NCBI GenBank assembly: GCA_003573635.1
Contig: QUTJ01031522.1
Location: 1 to 12,452 of the forward strand
DNA length: 12,452 nt
Direction: 5' to 3'
Source of the DNA: Goniomonas avonlea
Lineage: Eukaryota > Cryptophyceae > Goniomonadida > Goniomonadaceae
The notes beneath the pieces are model-generated. The model ran no database searches. It was not told where the DNA came from and worked only from the letters and a program-made list of their open reading frames with translations. Positions 10,801 to 12,452 of the stretch are shown one piece after another; positions within the stretch are counted from its first letter, which is position 1; every line of letters starts with the position of its first letter. The position numbers and the translations under genes are program-made.

Positions 10801-12452
10801 GTCAAACTTCCAGCTTGCAAGCCCACAGTCACGTGTGTTCGACGCTTCGATGACACGCCAGTGTTCGATTTGGATCGCACTGAAGAATCGGATGTCCAAA
10901 GGGTGACCTCGTGCTCGCTCCCTCCAATCCGAGACCGAGGGCTTGGTCTTGATCCAGCAAAGCCAGTGCCAACAATAGTCACACTGGTCGCTCCAGATGA
11001 CACGCCATTGGCCCGGACAACGGAGCTTGGTGCCGCAGCGTCATAGGTGGCTGCAAGAGTCCAAGTGCCATGTCGACTGCTCAGAGACACGATTATGTGA
11101 AGACTCCTACTCGCAGCAAAGACAGTTTTGCACCGAATAGTACTTCCTGAGACCCACGCTGTGACCATAGCGGCGCTGCCCATGCCGCGTTGGCGCCCGC
11201 TGCAGTCGTGAAGGGCCACACTTGCCCCAACTAGAGTCACACTTGCAGCGCCAGTTGGACTCGTGTTGGTTCGAACTGCAGAGCTGCTAGCCCGATCTCC
11301 GTCGAACGTGAACGATCGAGTCCGGGTCCCAAGGCTCCATTGCACAGAAAGAACAACAGTCCTCCAAAACTGGGCTCCAACAGCAGGTTTGCACACGACG
11401 GCGGTTGTCGACGACCAGGAATGCGACTGAGCCCCGGTCCCGGCGTGTCCCACCCGCAGGCGTGAGCTGTATCGCCAAATACCAAGCTGCGCACCGACAA
11501 CGGTGACAGCAAGGGACCCTGTCCCAGCCACGTTTGCCAAGACAACAGAGCTGCCACCAAAACGATCGAATGTAAATGCCAGCGTCACGCTCCCAGCTTG
11601 CTGGGCCACCGTCCCAACCAGCGAGCGCCGGGACGACACTCCAGCAGGAGACCTACAACGAACGAACGAATCCGACCGCCACGAGGCAGACTCAGACGTA
11701 CTTCCGCCAAACCGCCAACGAGGGCTGAGATCAACAACAGCAAACGACGATCCAAGAACGGTGACACTAGTGGAAGCAGTGGCAGGGAGATTAAAACGCA
11801 AAGCAGAGCTTGTGGAAGGTGCACCGAATGAAAACGCGAGTGTTATGCTCGCAAGCCGNACCACAACAGTCGATGCAACACTGAGACATTGCCGAACTCC
11901 CAAACTCTGCTTGCTCAGAACACTGCTATCCGATACCCAGAGAGTGCAATCGCTCCCGGTGCCTCTGGTCCGAGCACGCGTACTCCAGTCGCTCCCACCC
12001 ATGTTCGAACCGATAACAGTGACACTCGTCGCTCCAGTGGCTCCCACGTTTGTTCGTACAATGCTGCTACACCCAGCGGTCCGATCGTACGTAAGTGATT
12101 GACTCCTCGTACCAACCCCAACAATGATTGTAGTTGCTGTTGCTCTCCGAGTTCCAAGCCCACGGTCCAGTTTGCAAACCACAGAAGTCGCTGAAGCCCA
12201 AGAGGTAACCGCGCTGCCGGAGTCGGCCTGGCCCACGCGCACACGAGCACTATGGTCAACTAGGGCTATGTTCCTGCCAATCACAGTCACGCTCGTCGCA
12301 CCCGTCCCTGCGCCATTGGTCGCCACAACAGAACTCCCACCAGACCAGTCAAACGTCACCCCCTGCGAAACGCTCCCAGCTTGCAGTCCGGCTGTCACCC
12401 CAATCAACCGACCCGCGGACACCCCTTGGCTCGATCGACAGCGCAGGCACGA
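1508..12452 (-). CDS. Giant IPT/TIG-repeat type I membrane protein, 5 exons, 5' end outside window
   Basis: Predicted spliced gene: exons 12452-4851, 4542-4180, 3631-2869, 2531-2158 and 1807-1508, joining in phases 0, 0, 1, 0 into 3133 residues plus TAA. Order from the N-terminal side: a partial module, 31 IPT/TIG-like modules of about 87 residues, a linker, a ZU5-like domain, one membrane helix followed by RRKRR, and an acidic/basic/proline-rich tail. Each module has a head like SSVVRTN, a G-xxSVTVxG strand, a core WVSDSSVxCK, and an end like LTxxFTYD. Known of the family: IPT/TIG domains are Ig-like folds common in cell-surface receptors and in large protist surface proteins. Inferred: the modules form an extracellular rod for adhesion or recognition, anchored in the plasma membrane. 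Ligand and pathway cannot be read from the sequence. The frame is open at the right edge (in-frame codons run to 12452 with no plausible start), so the signal peptide is not seen. The domain call is firm; the exact splice sites are predictions. Confidence 0.78.
1808..2157 (-). other. Intron (350 bp, phase 0) in the cytoplasmic tail
   Basis: Donor GAG|GTGCGG, acceptor GATCAG|GAC. Both flanking exons end in phase 0, and the joined peptide FDEFE-DKEPVPPPP keeps the acidic/proline composition. Within the intron all three minus frames are unremarkable. Confidence 0.7.
2158..2531 (-). CDS. Exon 4 of those visible: transmembrane helix and charged proximal tail
   Basis: 374 bases (two completing the split codon, then 124 codons). 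It encodes AASIAALG followed by a strongly hydrophobic helix (IATLIFLLLLLVYFCL), the stop-transfer RRKRR, an acidic patch (EEDDNDD), a Lys/His-rich stretch (KKKKKDKKHHKKHRHK), a Met/Pro segment (PPTPPMPMM) and a second acidic patch (VEDWEEDEDYEPEMPPPP). Positive charge after the helix predicts a cytoplasmic C-terminus. The acceptor CGCACAG at 2532 is weak; CAG three bases further in keeps the same frame. The donor is GAG|GTGCGG at 2158/2157, after FDEFE. If unspliced, the frame continues to a stop at 2074 with a Ser/Cys-rich end that looks non-coding. Confidence 0.72.
2461..2526 (-). other. Single transmembrane helix of the IPT/TIG protein
   Basis: About 22 residues, mostly Ala, Ile, Leu, Val, Phe (GIATLIFLLLLLVYFCL at the core), immediately followed by RRKRR at 2446-2460. 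By the positive-inside rule the module array is extracellular and the 223-residue-scale tail is cytoplasmic. No other comparable hydrophobic segment is seen in the predicted coding parts. Confidence 0.8.
2532..2868 (-). other. Intron (337 bp, phase 1) between ZU5-like domain and membrane helix
   Basis: Preferred donor GTGCGG at 2868, preferred acceptor CGCACAG ending at 2532. The acceptor's pyrimidine tract is poor, so the boundaries may be off by a few codons. The intron holds a 13-base G run (minus strand), a 14-base palindrome and a 7-bp hairpin. Stops in frame from both sides (TAA at 2747 from the left exon, TAA before 2585 from the right exon) require an intron here if both parts are one protein. 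Confidence 0.6.
2671..2740. repeat. Homopolymer, palindrome and hairpin cluster in intron
   Basis: A run of 13 C (2671-2683; G on the gene strand), a perfect 14-base palindrome GAAAAATATTTTTC at 2703-2716, and AAACCTG/CAGGTTT around a 3-base loop at 2724-2740 lie close together. All are in the predicted intron before the membrane-helix exon. The C-run length may be inexact because homopolymers are prone to sequencing error. Confidence 0.6.
2869..3631 (-). CDS. Exon 3 of those visible: module 31 core, linker and ZU5-like domain
   Basis: 763 bases, entering in phase 0 and leaving in phase 1. It begins GGAVITLHGQGLG, contains the last module core (SSCKDLWWNSDSGIRCR) and its closing strand LTFAFSYDG, then a linker of about 75 residues without repeats, then a ZU5-like domain ending in VSVSHFSWFAAVD. 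An in-frame TAA at 3647-3649 just upstream shows the exon must start after it; CGACAG|GGTGGA gives the phase-0 acceptor. The donor is less certain: ACTG|GTGCGG at 2869/2868 is preferred, and GCGG|GTTCTT six bases downstream has the same phase. Without splicing the frame ends at a TAA at 2747-2749. Confidence 0.75.
2918..3190 (-). other. ZU5-like juxtamembrane domain
   Basis: About 91 residues from VFHFSPDGARFLLPVVIRIP through LKFFVVSD and WSVVPGSRIVYFDG to VSVSHFSWFAAVD. The order (F-P-dG-x-F-xxPVxxxIP, then an aliphatic/aromatic strand, then a W-x-x-V strand, then a final V-x-HFS-x-F/Y-A strand) matches what I know of ZU5 and related GAIN-adjacent beta folds. In receptors such as UNC5 and in ankyrins, ZU5 is a structural or interaction module. 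Here it lies outside the membrane, between the TIG array and the helix. No autoproteolytic serine motif typical of ZU5-UPA proteins (HFS followed by cleavage context) is clear beyond the HFS itself. A plain all-beta domain without ZU5 ancestry remains possible. Confidence 0.55.
3632..4179 (-). other. Intron (548 bp, phase 0) inside module 31
   Basis: Donor CAG|GTCCGT, acceptor CGACAG|GGT. It is the longest of the four predicted introns and contains the inverted-repeat element at 3741-3946. The junction rebuilds N-G-P-x-x-G-G, the normal start of a module. I saw no further exon-like module sequence inside it. Confidence 0.72.
3741..3946. repeat. Imperfect inverted repeat, foldback or MITE-like element in intron
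   Basis: Left arm 3741-3787 and right arm 3899-3946 are reverse complements over about 47 bases, with about 36 matches and one 1-base gap by my hand alignment. The longest matching blocks are AGTTTGTG and AGCGAAGCGT; TGAA and CGCCT follow further in. About 110 bases lie between the arms. I found no convincing target-site duplication and no coding capacity, so if it is a mobile element it is non-autonomous. It lies wholly inside the 548-bp intron. Confidence 0.55.
4180..4542 (-). CDS. Exon 2 of those visible: end of module 29, module 30, start of module 31
   Basis: 121 codons, phase 0 at both ends. The acceptor is strong (TTATTTTCTTGCAG|AAACTA, with CTAAC about 37 bases upstream as a possible branch point). 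The exon starts KLSASVMEQ, supplies the last strands of module 29, then a full module with head SPIFEALKETNGPTTGG and core GTSCEGSQWVSGSALRCK, then the beginning of module 31, ending ANGPEQ. The donor is CAG|GTCCGT at 4180/4179. Joining ANGPEQ to GGAVITLHG of the next exon restores the N-G-P-x-x-G-G spacing seen intact in NGPTTGG of module 30, which is strong internal evidence for this junction. Confidence 0.8.
4543..4850 (-). other. Intron (308 bp, phase 0) inside module 29
   Basis: Donor CAG|GTGCAT, acceptor TTTTCTTGCAG|A. It removes an in-frame TAA at 4605 and joins STKPQ to KLSASV, restoring the closing strands of module 29. It contains a long T-rich run on the minus strand (about 4679-4698) and a degenerate tandem repeat at 4562-4660. 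Confidence 0.75.
4562..4660. repeat. Degenerate tandem repeat in intron, units starting GACATCGAAGT
   Basis: On the plus strand GACATCG-like words start at 4562, 4589, 4620 and 4639 (the last as CACATCG), each followed by AGT-rich and GTTGG words. Spacing is irregular (27, 31, 19 bases), so it is an eroded minisatellite at best. Confidence 0.5.
4851..12452 (-). CDS. Large module-array exon (modules 0-29) of the IPT/TIG gene
   Basis: 2534 codons without a stop, the dominant coding signal of the window. A GTG at 12422 is not a start: ten upstream codons to the window edge are in frame and read SCLRCRSSQG, the end of another module core. The exon holds the tail of module 0, modules 1-28 complete, and module 29 up to STKPQ. 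The end at 4851 is set by CAG|GTGCAT in phase 0. Beyond this donor the open frame continues to a TAA at 4605-4607, but the peptide loses all module character and becomes hydrophobic low-complexity, as expected of intron sequence. Modules are diverged in sequence yet keep length, the W-S-D core and alternating hydrophobic strands, which argues for selection on a folded protein rather than decay. One ambiguous base lies at 11859. Confidence 0.9.
4851..12452 (-). repeat. Array of IPT/TIG-like modules (about 87 residues, 261 bp each)
   Basis: Module starts can be set by the residue after the closing FTYD-like strand. Lengths in residues for modules 1-28: 88, 86, 87, 88, 87, 86, 87, 85, 86, 88, 86, 86, 87, 85, 86, 85, 86, 86, 84, 87, 86, 84, 88, 86, 87, 87, 85, 89. 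Module 29 is cut by an intron. Recurring elements are N-x-(4-5)-TG before SVTV-x-G, then R-x-G, then W-x-S-D-S-S and C/S-K, then a basic/aliphatic segment and a final aromatic strand. Copies are diverged rather than identical, so this is an old array, not a recent tandem expansion. Two more modules continue in the next two exons. Confidence 0.88.
9225..12452 (-). repeat. Higher-order repeat: three-module unit of about 260 residues
   Basis: Modules 1, 4, 7, 10 resemble each other more than their neighbours: heads with GTGA or SSGA, ARVRVG-like segment, VVCK or VRCK. Modules 2, 5, 8, 11 share an arginine-rich segment such as RARTRGT or GRARGS; modules 2, 8 and 11 add GV-x-x-C after the core (GVRQC, GVGGC, GVRPC). 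Modules 3, 6, 9, partly 12, and the partial module 0 share SP-R or SS-R plus GVS(S/A)-x-R; module 0 and module 6 share GLQAGS. Summed triplet lengths are 261, 261, 258 and 260 residues. Confidence 0.75.

Noticed and set aside
12420-12422. GTG as the start codon of the array protein
   Set aside because: The ten codons upstream to the window edge continue the module pattern (SCLRCRSSQG, then GVSAGR), so the gene clearly begins outside the window.
1-12452. CRISPR array, insertion sequence, operon or prokaryotic system
   Set aside because: No regular short repeats with unique spacers, no transposase, no ribosome-binding sites; the repeats are protein modules, and the gene needs spliceosomal introns.

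Overview
The window looks like nuclear DNA of a eukaryotic microbe. It carries one very long protein gene on the minus strand, interrupted by GT...AG introns at places where reading frame and domain pattern demand splicing. It shows no operon structure, and intronic and flanking DNA rich in short repeats. The style of the protein (dozens of divergent IPT/TIG-like modules, then a ZU5-like domain, one membrane helix and a charged tail) and the roughly 50-55% GC recall giant surface proteins of cryptophyte algae such as Guillardia theta. That organism call is recollection plus inference, with moderate confidence.

Layout, read along the minus strand (right to left). From 12452 to 4851 there is one uninterrupted open exon of 2534 codons, open at the right window edge, so the true N-terminus and signal peptide lie outside. 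It encodes one partial module, 28 complete modules and most of a 29th, each about 84-89 residues. Four predicted introns follow: 4543-4850, 3632-4179, 2532-2868 and 1808-2157. They separate exons 4180-4542 (rest of module 29, module 30, start of module 31), 2869-3631 (rest of module 31, linker, ZU5-like domain), 2158-2531 (transmembrane helix, RRKRR stop-transfer, charged and proline-rich tail) and 1508-1807 (end of tail, TAA stop). All junction phases agree (0, 0, 1, 0). The joined partial product is 3133 residues: a predicted type I membrane protein with an enormous extracellular rod of Ig-like folds.

The module array has a second level of order. Module lengths and diagnostic residues recur every third module, giving a higher-order unit of about 260 residues (about 780 bp). 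This is clear in modules 0-12 and is seen again in modules 16, 19 and 22.

Positions 1-1507, downstream of the stop codon, contain no gene I can support, only short repeats and hairpins. The 548-bp intron contains a foldback (MITE-like) inverted repeat of about 206 bp, and the first 50 bases of the window look like a diverged relative of its right half.
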